In this document: piece after piece, positions 11,432 through 23,300 of the stretch
Numbering within the stretch: position 1 is the first letter of the stretch
Layout: each line of letters begins with the position of its first letter
Assembly (NCBI GenBank): GCA_023053545.1
Contig: JAKZAN010000002.1
Location: 6,568,790-6,632,789 of the forward strand
Source: Lepidurus packardi
Taxonomy: Eukaryota; Arthropoda; Branchiopoda; Notostraca; Triopsidae
Length of the DNA: 64,000 nucleotides
Reading direction: 5' to 3'
Notes under the pieces: generated by a model
What the model saw: only the letters and a program-made list of their open reading frames with translations
Told to the model about the DNA's origin: nothing
The model's database searches: none
Position numbers and translations under genes: made by a program

Positions 11432-14400
11432 ATGAAAACGGACGGGAATCATATCAAGGTGTTTATCTTGGGTGCTCGCCACGTGGGCAAATCCGGTAAG
11501 CTAAGAAAACGTAGCAAGAGATTTATTGGATTTCCTAAATATTTACGGATTCTTAGCTATAACCGTGCGGTACTTAACGCGGCGATACATTGGTGAATAC
11601 CGATCAAATACAGGTAAATTTGATCCATATCCCTCAATAACGATTTCTATAATTAGACTTGGTTTAACCTGCTTCTGAAATTTAGATTTGTCGTACCGGC
11701 AAATTTTCACTGCTGACGGAAGTAATATTGAGGTGGAATTGGTGGACCTGTCTAATGAACCGGTAAGTTTCTTTTGAACTTTTCCGGCGTTGGCGTGGGT
11801 TCCTTATCTTCAAAGTGGCGTTTGCTTTCGTATTTTTTTCTTTTACTTTACAACGTCTCGACCTCGACATCATTCAAGGACTTGTCCATTAGTAATCTAG
11901 CTTCTTCAGCGTGTCTTCTCCACTATGTGGGAGCAACACGACCTACATTTCTATTCTATTTTACACCACGTGTCGTTCAAGTGACTTCTCTGGAGACTAA
12001 TTACGAGTTATCAAACACTAGAAGCTTTTAATGGAAAACAAACACAAGCTTTCACAGCTGTTGCATCTTATTATGCGTAGTTTACTTCTAGCTCTTTGCG
12101 TTTTCCTAACCTTGGCACTACAAAACTGTGCGGTTCTCATGTATAGTAAAACTTCTAAAGTTGGGAGTTAACCTTCAAAAACAGAACGTAACAATGAAAA
12201 GCTGTGCTTGGCTTTAGGATGAAGCAAAATATACCGTTACAGATTGGCTAATGGAATTCCACGAAAATTACGAACCTAATACTCACTACAAAGAACCAAA
12301 AATAATTATAAGGATTTACTAAGCTAACAAAACATCCTTACGCCTAAGCATATTTTAAACATGTTAATGGTGTAATGTTAAATTTTTGTAAGGTTGAAAC
12401 AAAGTTTCAATACTCGAATAGTTTCAAACATATGTGTAGACATTACATTCGTATTTGGACCATTTAATAAATATATGAAATATTGCTCTGGCAATAAGCT
12501 ATGAATTCCACCCGAAGAAGTAATTGTAATCTACAATAATTATATGTAACTTTTGTTACAAATTCCCAATTATTACGCTGTTTAGAATGCTTAATTTGTT
12601 TTGTACACCTATAATATTCAGAAACGAATTGCTCCAAATTACACTTGTATAATTTAAAAACACAATCGTCACTAAAAAAATGTAATCGGCATTTATGGTC
12701 ACACGTGTTGCCCTTATTAATGAATTCAAGATCATTAATGAATGTCATTCCATAATTTGTTCAGTCGCCAACGAGTTACGTAATATTACCTAAGCCGTCT
12801 CCAACACTGCTCTACTAATATGCAAATCCATCTCATCACTTTCTAGATGCATACCCAATCCGAACTGTAACTTTCGATTAGAGCTGCGTTTGTGGTATTT
12901 AGTTCATATACATAGTAGGCTGTCTGTGGAATTACGTAGGCGAAGGGTCGGCACGATTCCTTGAATTAGGAAATGGGTTATAAAGCTTCATCTAATTAGC
13001 ATTCTGGAAACCTATATTTAGCACGCCACCCACGTCTTCAACATTTGCAACACAAATTCTACTTTCAAACAAAGAGAAGGATTTTTTGTGTTTATTTTTA
13101 CGGAAAAACCTTTATGAATGCAACATCAAACATCAACTGCAGAAGCTGGAGCTTTCGGATCTCATTAAAACTACATTTATTTAAAACCTGAATCGCACTT
13201 GTAAAAAAGCTCTGTTCACATCCGAAAATGCGAAATTTCTACGCAAAGTCACACAAAGCTTGTTAGTAAGATTACCCAGTTAAAAGTCATGACCTGAAAA
13301 GCTTTTCTGTCATAATTCAGAAGGCGTCTGTGGTATATATAGCGCCACCCACTTCTCGAAATTCGCTACCTGGATGCCTAATGTTCTGTAATATTTAAAG
13401 CCCATATAATTAGCAAGACCTAAGACTATTCTTAGATAGAGTTCCGATTGCTTTTATAGCTCATGAGCTGCAAAACTGTTTCCTTCAACGTCTCCTCCTC
13501 TGGCAAATGCGATTAAGCCTTCCCTTTCCCAAGCAATTAAATTTTCTTTTAATTTTTAATGAAATTGACAAAGTTGAAATTAATTTTCCGCCTTGTCAAA
13601 TCTTTTCACATCCAGAAATATCTTGACTGTGTAGTCGACTGTTGAGCGTTAGGGAACTGAAGCAAACGTCTAGCATTCCAATCCTGATTTATTTTCTGTT
13701 TTATTTTCTTTACTGAAAAAAACAAAATAGGACGATGCAACTCTTCCCGTATCCAAAACAATGAACGGCGATGCTGTCATTATCGTCTATTCAATCGTGG
13801 ACCGCGCCAGTTTCCGTGCTGCCAGGGACGCATTGTTGGCTCTCCGGAATGTCCCCAATCGCTCCAGCACAATACCGCTGCTCCTACTAGCCAATAAGAA
13901 AGACTTGACCCATTTGCGTGAAGTAAGGAATAAATCCTTTTCCACTTCTACATTCTTGCATTCTCTGACACTCTTCCAAAATAAAAGGGGACGAGACAAT
14001 TAATCTTTATCTTTTGGCATAGGTTGAAGTAATCGAGGGCAAAGAACTAGCCCAAAAGTACCGGACTGATTTCAGCGAAGTTTCCGCCGCCGAAGGTGAA
14101 TCCGAGACAGCCATTTACGGTATATTTCGTCACATTATCCATGAAGCTCGCTCCACCAAATTAGACCAAGTCACATGTTCGCCTCTTCCGAGTCTCAATT
14201 ATAGCAACGGCATTGTTGGCAGCTTGCTCAACAATACGGGCAGTAATAATGCAGTCGTTCTGTCAGCTCTTACATCCAGCGTTGCGGAACGCCGGCAAAG
14301 GAAGAAGTCCGTATTTACGATGAGTCGAGTTATTGGATCTCTCATTGGACGAAATTCCGTACCGCGTGATGCTGTGCATAAATCCTCTTCCTTCTCCACA

Positions 14401-14460
14401 ATGACGGCTCCTAATGTCGAAAGCACCCTTAAATCCGTTTTTAAAAAACGATCTGTTTAA
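11432..14460 (+). CDS. Ras-like small GTPase, RERG/RASL11-12 type
   Basis: This is a small Ras-superfamily protein of about 280 residues in five exons: 11432-11496, about 11557-11611, 11686-11762, 13731-13922 and 14023-14460. Exon 1 gives the P-loop GARHVGKS (G1). Exon 4 has VIIVYSIVDRASF and LLLLANKKDL with the G4 motif NKKD. Exon 5 has FSEVSAAEGES, where VSAAE is the G5 motif and is typical of the RERG/RASL subfamily. The G3 region reads VELVDLSNEP, so the usual DxxG glycine is missing unless an exon border differs. There is no C-terminal CAAX box (it ends FKKRSV), as in RERG and RASL11/12, which suggests a non-prenylated protein. The long basic, serine-rich tail (RRQRKKS ... RVIGSLIGRNS) resembles RASL11 tails. 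I am sure of the superfamily but not the exact orthologue. An AATAAA at 14810 could end the mRNA. Confidence 0.85.
11765..13730 (+). other. Large intron of the Ras-like gene
   Basis: This intron of about 1.97 kb separates the G3 and G4 coding exons and begins GTAAGT. It is AT-rich. A 94-residue open frame on the minus strand (12464-12748) has no recognisable features. No transposon or RNA gene was identified. Confidence 0.6.
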
Positions 14461-16351
14461 CTTTAAAAAATAGTCAGAAATCATTAAGAAAGACAATTAT
14501 ACTTTTGATACTTTATGAATGTTTCTAAAGTCGCCCTGGAACCCCAAACAGACCTTACTTGTTATATCAATATCTATCTAGATATCTATCTAGATATAGA
14601 TATATAGATATTTAGATAAACACATGTATATAACTTTATATCTTTATTTTATTCGATATGTTCAAATAGTGCCTGACTGATTAACTTAACGGGGTTCTAA
14701 GGGCGGAAAAAGTGAGTAAATTGTTGCACGTCCTCTTTATTTAATGTATATATTCTACTGAGAATTTATTCGTTAAAACGAAATAAGTCCAAACTGTATA
14801 TAGGTTTTTCAATAAATTACGAACGTAATAAGGTAGTTATGGCACTTTTTATCTAGTAGTACTTGAGTTCACTGACCAATGGCAATAACGATTTTCCCCC
14901 CTATACATTACTTACTGTCCCATCCAAAATAAAAGCTGCCGAAATTTCTCATGCGGTCACGCGCTCGCTATGGAAAATATGCAACGATGCACCATTAACC
15001 TCAATAATGAGCGAATTCCTTTTGCTATGGTATATCACACCAACGCTAGAAAAGAAACGTAAATGTCTATGTGGTTAGACAATTAACATGTAGGTCAATT
15101 AGAACCGATGCAAGTGGAACTTTCAATACAAAGGCTACGCGTAGAAGCTTTTCCTCTTCGAAGATCTAGGTTAGTACGGAACAAATTGTGTAGACCTACG
15201 GCAAAAATCCCAATAAATATGCTGAAATTCTCGTTTGTTGCTTTTTTAGTGCGCATCTGCGGTTCAGTGGTACGACGAAACTCCGGGTAATTTCGAAGCT
15301 ATTATACGGAACGTACTGCGAAGTGCTACAGATTTATTTCTACCGTGGCAACCGTCATGCTGACAACATCCTCTCGAAGTTTGCGTTAAAGACATACTTT
15401 TAACGACGAGAAATCGTGCCAGGGCGATGGAAATTCATCGCTTTTGGAGGTAATGCAATAAGTACTGATACGCCATAGTTTTCATTGTTGTAATACTTAA
15501 AAGCGCTGGTAAAGTTCTGAAATGCGGCTGCAGTAATAAACCCCTTATTAACTCGTATGTTACAGATTACAACGAAAATAAACCAACTGCTTATCATGTT
15601 GATAATAAGTGCGCCTATTACGGGATATTTGTTTGACCTATTACGTTGCTATTATGGGATAACAACGAGTATTCCATGTCATAAATGTGAAGTTCCTCCT
15701 TGTAATATCCCGCGTGACACGACTTAACCTAGTCGAACTTGTTCTATATGTAAGTTATTTCCTTGGTGTGATTTAAATACTAACAGTCCGGTTTTATTGC
15801 TACATTGCATCTTATTTCTCAAGATGCAACAAAAGATTGTTTGCAAGGCAACGATAACGATGACTTTGCTTGTGGATCTAACTTTCAATAAATACGTTCT
15901 GTTGATTCGGTTGTCTTTTTAATACAATAATAGCATAAAAAAGGAACGTGAAAGCCGACTCTCTAACGGCCAAATAATAAATTATTCACCTATATATGGA
16001 AGAAGTTGTACTGAATTCCAAGGTAAAAAAAAAAGCAAGACGACCTTTGGGACCTGCCTCGCCCCAACTCAATAAACCAAACTATATAGCTCACTTGGTT
16101 AGGCTAATGTGTGTACATAATAGCCAACAACAATACAGGGTGGTTGAATTTTAAGTTTAATAAATTTTTAATTCGAAGATTCCTCCCATACTTTCCTAAA
16201 TTACTGCTGATGACAGGTGCATTATAAATTGCACTGACCATACAAGTTTCTATATAGTAGTGCTCCGTTCAGTCCAGCTAGTACAATTTTTCAGAGAATT
16301 TCCATAACGTCTTCAGGCTAGAAGCTTTGTCACTAAGAACAGAAGCAAACA
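14461..16351. other. Intergenic region with GATA/TATC microsatellite
   Basis: There is no recognisable gene in this 1.9 kb between the GTPase stop and the gustatory receptor start. A tetranucleotide-like, partly self-complementary repeat (tatc, tagata units) occupies about 14568-14625. The remainder is AT-rich, with several short open frames lacking any family signal. Confidence 0.55.
14568..14625. repeat. Imperfect TATC/GATA microsatellite
   Basis: Repeated tatctatctaga units switch into gatatagatatatagata units, so the tract is largely self-complementary and could extrude a hairpin. It lies about 110 bp after the GTPase stop codon. Confidence 0.8.
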
Positions 16352-17680
16352 ATGGCCTCCGAAGAATATACCATTCCGCTTATAAGAAATATGGCTCCTC
16401 TCACCAAGTTAATCATCGCAACAGGTGCTTTGTTATCTGTGAATCATAATTTGCCCGAATCTAAGATCGTTTTATGTCTACGGTACACAATTTCTGCCGC
16501 TGTCGGTGTTGGACTGTGTTTCGTGAGTGCTTTCGGCTGGTACTTTATGATTGACGGTATTATTACTGATGGCGAACTAAAACAATTCGTTATAACTTTG
16601 ACCAAATACTTGTACTACCCTCTTGGCATTACGAGTTTCGTGGTATTTAGCCGAAAACGTAATGTTATCCACAAATTCTTGCAAGACTGGAAAAAACTAG
16701 AAGAGCCACTGGATATAAAAAGAACCAACGCTGATCTCGCTAACTCAACAACTTTCCGCTTTGTCGTGATTCTTGCTTGCGCATCTATTGTTGGGTCAAC
16801 AGGCTTTTCTGGATATTTTTACCTGCAAAGTGTTGATGAAATTCGGTCAATCTTTTCCTTTGACATAATAAGAAACTCGAGAGCTTTCTATGCTGTTTAT
16901 GTTCTAGACTTGTTATCGGTCTTTTATGCCATGGCACTTAGTTTTTACGGGGAAGCTACATCTGCGTATGTATACCGTCACCTTGCATTTCTTTTGGTCA
17001 AGATCGAAAAGGCGTTCCTGGCAGACATAGACAGTTTCATCCAACACAAAAACGGTGTCCATTCTGAAAAGCCTATGATCACCTATACCAACAACTTCGT
17101 GGTGCCAGATAATGTGCCGTTAGCATTCTACCAGAAAAGTCAGAGTTGTACTGATTTGACGATCATTTCGACTAAGGACGCTATACATAAGATGTGGAAG
17201 CGTTTCGAGCACCTAAGTCACCTCATAGGCCAAGCAGGAGCCCTTTTTGGGCCCATTCTTTTCGTTAGCTACGCGGTATCATTTTTTGCAACCTGTTTTA
17301 TAGCGTATTTTCTTTTCGTATCCCTTCGGTCCATAAAAACGATCGACAACGTATTGAATGACCCAACGATAATAGCAATGGCCGCTGTGGGTCAGCTTAT
17401 GACCCTAGCCAAGGTAATTGTTCTTACCAACTTGTGTAGCACTTTACCAATTCAGTTAAAACAGTTTGAGAATAATATAAGTAACGTTCTCAACATTCAT
17501 TGGGACGAGCTTAGGACGGATGAAATGCAATTGTTTCGAGCTTTTCTACAGCACGTGCGTGCGAAAAATTGGGTAGCTTCTCCTTTAAATTTGTTTACAA
17601 TTACTAGTAGTACTTCGTTATCCATGGCCAGTCTTATTGTCACGTATATTATTGTCTTATTGCAAAGTCAGTGTAAGTAA
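16352..17680 (+). CDS. Gustatory receptor family protein (7TM chemoreceptor), single exon
   Basis: This is a 442-residue intronless membrane protein beginning MASEEYTIPLIRNMAPLTKL. About seven hydrophobic segments can be seen: near residues 45-70 (TISAAVGVGLCFVSAFGWYF), 88-105, 130-155, 185-205, 300-330, 340-365 and the last 30 residues. The tail reads SLIVTYIIVLLQSQCK, close to the TYhhhhhQF signature of TM7 in insect and crustacean gustatory receptors. Length and lack of a signal peptide also fit. These receptors act as ligand-gated cation channels or subunits in the dendrites of chemosensory neurons, with an inside N terminus. The ligand cannot be read from sequence. No neighbouring receptor copy is present, although such genes are often clustered. 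Family assignment is good but rests on topology and the tail motif. Confidence 0.8.
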   Translation: MASEEYTIPLIRNMAPLTKLIIATGALLSVNHNLPESKIVLCLRYTISAAVGVGLCFVSAFGWYFMIDGIITDGELKQFVITLTKYLYYPLGITSFVVFSRKRNVIHKFLQDWKKLEEPLDIKRTNADLANSTTFRFVVILACASIVGSTGFSGYFYLQSVDEIRSIFSFDIIRNSRAFYAVYVLDLLSVFYAMALSFYGEATSAYVYRHLAFLLVKIEKAFLADIDSFIQHKNGVHSEKPMITYTNNFVVPDNVPLAFYQKSQSCTDLTIISTKDAIHKMWKRFEHLSHLIGQAGALFGPILFVSYAVSFFATCFIAYFLFVSLRSIKTIDNVLNDPTIIAMAAVGQLMTLAKVIVLTNLCSTLPIQLKQFENNISNVLNIHWDELRTDEMQLFRAFLQHVRAKNWVASPLNLFTITSSTSLSMASLIVTYIIVLLQSQCK

Positions 17681-18826
17681 GATGTTTCCAACAATTTGAT
17701 TACTTCGCATACTTAAAAAATAAGAACTCTTGTAATACATAGAAAGAGGAGCACTGCAGTGTCACTAATACACTATCACATACTGCAAGAAATCATCGTA
17801 TAGTACATCTGAATTTTTTAGAATTATTGAATTGTAATGTCTTTTTACAATACTATAACGATATGAAAGGTTGGATGTCCGGTTTTTTTTGCAATGTATT
17901 ACCCCTGAAAAGTGATCACTGTATGCCTACACTGACCACACGAAACTTCGTGATCGTAAGTTGTTGTAACAGCGCTATTAATTTTCCATCGTATAAATTG
18001 ATAACCAATGCAATATTGATGGCTCAAACTGAAGTAAAGCAAGTTATTGGTTAACATCTATGTGGCTACGAGTGTTAGCATTTCTGAAAATATTTTTCAG
18101 AGGAAGCAGTTTCCGATTCTGGGCGTCTTTTACTTGCTAGTTCAAACTTAACAGCTAAAGAAGTTGACTTGCTGAGAGTAAAAGCCATTCGCTAGGTTCC
18201 CGAAACTTGACATAAACTACGGATTTGTAGGAAATCATTTCTACGAAATTATGTTCCCTCGTGTTCTTGTATTGGCTCCTTTCAGTAAATAAAATACTCC
18301 TCCTTTATCAGCTCACTTTATCACTTGTCGGTAATCCAGCCTTTTTACTAAAGCTGAGAATCCAAACTTGGCGCTCGTTCCATGACACGCCTGATAGTTA
18401 GATAAAATTACTGGAGGCGGAGTCAATGCTGAGGAGCATGTGGAGTGGTAAAAACGCCTTCAAATTTCTGCGATTACGTCTTCACACGAAAAGGAAAATT
18501 GGAATCTAGAAGGAAATTAAAGATCAGTGAGACAGTTCACTTGCGAAAAGTCGGACAAATTTTTGGGGATAACTTTTAACAAGTCTTCGTCTTTCTCAGA
18601 ACATCTGGAAGCCATTAGGAGAAAGGATTAAAGCTATGGGGATGCTCAAAAGACTAGCAGGGACAAATTGGGGGAATAGCGAGCAAGTTATGAAAACACA
18701 AATCCCTCTATTTCACCGCTCACGTCTCCTGCAAATTAGCTACGCCCACATTCAAATAGTTCGGAATTTTAAGCCCGGAACTACTACTTACAAAGTCTCT
18801 TCCCATCTCCCCATAGGCTTAGCAAA
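17681..18826. other. Intergenic region
   Basis: This 1.1 kb lies between the gustatory receptor and the oxoglutarate carrier. No coding unit was recognised. The region 18420-18820 probably contains the promoter and 5' UTR of the carrier. Confidence 0.5.
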
Positions 18827-20063
18827 ATGGCGGATTCTAAGCCAGCCACAATTCCTAAACCCGTACGGTTTTTGTTCGGTGGCCTTGCAGGGTAAGTGTA
18901 CTACTAAATACATTTTGCATTTATCTACTAAAGCTAATGATTGATTTGTCTTAGCATGGCCGCAACCTGCTTTGTGCAGCCAATGGACTTGGTCAAAAAT
19001 CGCATGCAGCTTAGTGGGGAAGGTGGCAAGACGAAGGAGTACAAAACTAGTTTTCATGCTGTTCGAAGCATCTTAAAAAATGAAGGTATTTCCGGGATGT
19101 ATTCAGGCCTTTCTGCCGGTTTGTTAAGACAAGCTTCGTACACTACAACCAGATTAGGAATTTACACATGGCTCTTTGAGAATTTTTCTAGGTAAAGCAA
19201 TAAGAAAGCTAATTAATCCCTTGTCGCTAACTTCTCTATATCAAGTCCGGATGGAAAACCTCCAGGCTTCTTTATGAAAGCTGGTCTAGGCATGGCTGCT
19301 GGTGTAGTTGGTGCGTTTGTTGGAACACCAGCTGAGGTTGTATCTCTTTAACTATGATTATTTTTCAAATCTCTAAGTTTTGTTTCTTATAGGTAGCCTT
19401 AATTCGAATGACTTCTGATGGCCGCCTTCCTTTAGCCGAACGAAGAAATTACCGTAACGTTGGAGATGCTCTTTTACGCATAACTAGAGAAGAAGGAATC
19501 TTGACCTTATGGAGAGGCGCAGTACCCACTATGGGCCGCGCTATGGTCGTAAACGCCGCACAACTAGCTTCATACTCACAAGCTAAGGAATTGCTTATGC
19601 AAACAGGTTTGTGTAACTCTTGGGACAATGAGATTTAGTTTATCATTCTTTTTCTCTTGAGTAGAATTCTTCTCAGAAGGCATTTTCTTGCATTTCTTGG
19701 CAAGTATGATCTCCGGCTTGGTCACCACTGCCGCTTCCATGCCTGTCGATATCGCCAAAACTAGGTATAATCGAAAAGCTGCATTTTCTTTTTCTTGGAT
19801 TTTTTTTTATACATATTCCATTCGTTAATAGGCTTCAAAATATGAAGATCATCGATGGTAAACCTGAGTACAAAGGAGCTGTGGATGTGTTGGGTCGTGT
19901 GATCCGTAATGAAGGCTTATTCGCACTATGGAAGGGTTTCACGCCTTATTATGCTCGATTGGGCCCGCACACTGTGTTGACGTTCATTTTCTTGGAGCAA
20001 ATGAACCAGTCGTACAAGAGAACAATTTTGGGTCAGAAGGATGCCAAAGGAGGCGGTCTCTAA
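18827..20063 (+). CDS. SLC25A11: Mitochondrial 2-oxoglutarate/malate carrier
   Basis: This inner-membrane carrier exchanges 2-oxoglutarate for malate and serves the malate-aspartate shuttle. Six exons encode about 305 residues starting MADSKPATIPKPVRFLFGGL. The three carrier repeats carry PMDLVKNRMQ, PAEVALIRM and PVDIAKTRLQ. The second form, PAEVALIRMTSDGRLP, is characteristic of the oxoglutarate carrier rather than other SLC25 members. Other hallmark stretches are LTLWRGAVPTMGRAMVVNAA, AQLASYSQAKELL, SMISGLVTTAASMPVD and the C-terminal GFTPYYARLGPHTVLTFIFL. The start ATG at 18827 directly precedes a highly conserved N terminus. The exons are close together, with introns of 54-66 bp. The gene converges with the nucleotide carrier to its right across 320 bp; an ATTAAA at 20148 could serve as poly(A) signal. 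Confidence 0.95.
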
Positions 20064-20384
20064 ATAATTCCCTACTGCTCTAACATAGTACTCCTAGCTA
20101 AGATCTGCCTAGTAAACCTGTAAAAAGCTTTTGTGATTGGTTAAAACATTAAATACAGCAACAATACGCTAACCTTCAACGGTATCAAAAGTGTATTTAA
20201 CTATCACAGGCTCTAAAATGCGCCATTTTTCGACCTGTTACAAAGCCAAGGGTGACTAGCTTCTGGAGGGAAGCATCTGTACAATACAACACTTAATCAT
20301 TGTTACAACATACTTGCATTGACCATGTGCCCGCCCCAACAAAAATTTTGTACATGTTTTGGCGATAATTCTGTTACAGATTTA
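20064..20384. other. Convergent intergenic region
   Basis: This is a 321-bp gap between the stop codons of two mitochondrial carriers on opposite strands. It must hold both 3' UTRs. Nothing else was seen. Confidence 0.6.
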
Positions 20385-23300
20385 TCATTCTCTGGTTATC
20401 CTGTCGTGGCTCAAAATAGCTGAAGCATTATGTACATAAAATTGACCTTCTTCGTCGTCAAACACTGTGCATAACACTGGTGAAGGATTGTTGTGACGCC
20501 ACCGCCGAAACAGATACACACAAGCTTCATACGTCGTCATCATAATTGCTGTGTTGGGAACTTGTCGCAACAATTGTGTTCCCAAACCGCGGTATAAGCC
20601 TCTTATACCATCTTCGCGTGCTACTGATTGTAAGGTTTGGAAGAAGCCGGTAAACGGTGAATTCTCTTCCCGCAATCTTGTCCGTGCCACCTCTGCAAAA
20701 CAAAGAATGACAACAAAGAATTATAATGCGCCTTGGTACTAGAATATAAACCCAAAGCACATGGCAAAACAGATCCTATTTCAAGGGTCATACCCTTGAC
20801 CTAAATTCTTTCACCGAACCTGCCTACCAAGATACTAGTAAACATTGCGAAAGTTCTGTTCATATCTACACTATTTTGGCTTGTTAGCGGTAAAAGACCT
20901 AGAAACAACTAGCCCTAACTAGCTTACTATCCAATAAAAAAAAGAACCTTTCAGGCCTACTAAGCTACGCTTATAAATCTGTTAGCACTTGTTTACAATT
21001 TCGTGAAAAATTTAACGTATTTGGTGTCGCAATACGTTTAGGAGTCTGCTCAGTAAACCATAACAAGAAAAACGTATGAGATAATAACAAATACCGAATT
21101 ACAAACCTACATAATAAACAATATATGTTTGTTGCCACAAAGGCATATAACAGCTACGATGTACCCTAGCTAATACAATAAAGAATATAAATAAACATTC
21201 AAATATTTTCAGAATTTGCACGTATGAAATGTAGGAATTTTGAATAAGTATATCCTGAATGTAGTCTCGGGCTTAATACTCCCGACTGCTATCTTTCCTT
21301 CGGGAGCTTGTAAAAATGACGCGCTCAAGGAAAATCAGTCGCGGCGGTTCGTTTATTACTACGATAGACGCTTAATTAAAGGAATCCTAATTTACGAGAA
21401 AAGAATGCGAACGCGCTAGGGATATCCACATATAACGACGTGACGTAATATTGCCAGTTGTCACACTAGCAATAAACTCACGTCTTCTTAAGGAGTAGAA
21501 TTTTCTTAAGAAAAATCGCACGTGGCGGCTATTTTTACACTACGGATAGGCCCCTATTAGAGGATGTCTAAGAATCACGACTTTTGCATATTAAGAAGCA
21601 CTTGAGATCGTGTTCGGAGTTTTTAATAACCAAAATGATCACCTTTTCCACAGAATCTCAAACGAAAGCCTACTATATCGTAGGACTTTTCCCTTCTCAA
21701 TTTCCAACAAGGCTTGAAAACGTTTTTCGAAACGATGCCTTATATAAGCAAAGTAGCAGTCAGCGTTCGAACGCATGACTGCTAGAAAGTAGAAAGCGTC
21801 TGGCATACAAATGCCGAATGTCCCACGTGACATGGCTGGTTACCTAACCCATAATTCCAAGGAAAGAACTAGGAAAAAACGAGTAGACAAGAGGTGACTT
21901 ACCATGAGGATATGCTACACAGGAAGCGATCGTCTTTGATATACCGCCAGCAATCATACAACTGAAAAGCGAAGATGCGGGTTTTTCGTGATTTTCCTGA
22001 GAATCCTCACAGCAACACTGCCATCGCTGCAATTTGGCTTTCACCGCTTCGTAAATTACAAAATGGATCACCGTCTCGGAGATACCGAAATAAGAGGCAG
22101 TGATTCCCTTATAGAAACCTAACAAACCCTATAGCGAATCCCAAATGAAAACGTTAGCATAATTTATCGAAGGTTTCAATAATTTATCGGAGTTTTCACG
22201 AAACGCAAATGATGTTACCTTACCTTTTCCTGATAAACGCGTCGAATACATTCCGAAGCGGTCATATTTGGCCGCCTACTCAACTGAATTCGAGTTTTCA
22301 CAAACCAGATTGGATTGGTGAGACTACACGAAACAAAACCTAGAAAAAAGTATCAATAAAAGAATTGATTATGCCGGTTCCAAATCAAAACAACACCTTC
22401 GACGTGCCCTTTATCACGTTTCCTTTAATCATACGTTGCCTTCCCTTAATCAGTCAAGCAACACTATCTTTGAAAAAAGACACGATAAAGTTAATCTTCT
22501 GATAAATAAAAAACGTGGTAATACATTGTCCCTTATGCACAAGAGAAAGTTGTATCGGATTTAATAGTTTAATTTAGCACTGTTGGTATATTTTAGAAGA
22601 CCTTGACTTAAATGTGGATTTAGACTAGCAAGGTTATACTCGTGATGAAAAAAAAAATCCGTTTCATTACATGTAGTTGGAGCCTTGACCACCGTCGTTT
22701 CCGCCCTGTTGGCTAAATTCTGTTCACGTGTACACGGCATGGGTTGACTTAAGCACGGTAAAATGCGTTATATCGACTCGCGGGTTTAAATTTAGAGACT
22801 TTTGAAGTGCTGCCAATAGTGAGGGGCGCTTCAAGACGTTAAAAATTGTCGGGTAAGTCAGCTCGACAGTCTGCTCATATCTCAGATGCCGCAGTCATAC
22901 ACAACCTTACCCTGTATCCTAACTGGCAGAGTAAATGATTTCGAAAAGGGCTTCCTGCCGAGGGAGAGAATATCCCTTTGACCCAGTCCCTACTGAAACG
23001 AAAATCACATACAAAGGCAAATTTACCGCTAGCTTTCTCCCCTTAGTTCCCGGCTGAAAATCAGTAAAGTTTGCCCGAAGTCTACAATTCTAGGAAAAAG
23101 GGCCCGTTAAATTCTTGGAAGTCGGGTGCTAGGGTAGCAAAATAGCCAATCTGTGTAGTAGAAACTTCGAAATTCAAGTTCCTAACAGCCGCCAGGAAAG
23201 GCAGAAAAGGTTCATTTCAGCCTCCCGGCTAGTAAACAAGGGTGGTTAGGTAACGAGCATGAGGTTCAATGTTCTTTCGCAACTTTTGTTTGGCCTAGAA

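Noticed and set aside
12464-12748. 94-residue cysteine-containing frame in the Ras-like intron
   Set aside because: No signal peptide, no regular cysteine spacing and high AT content; likely a chance frame.
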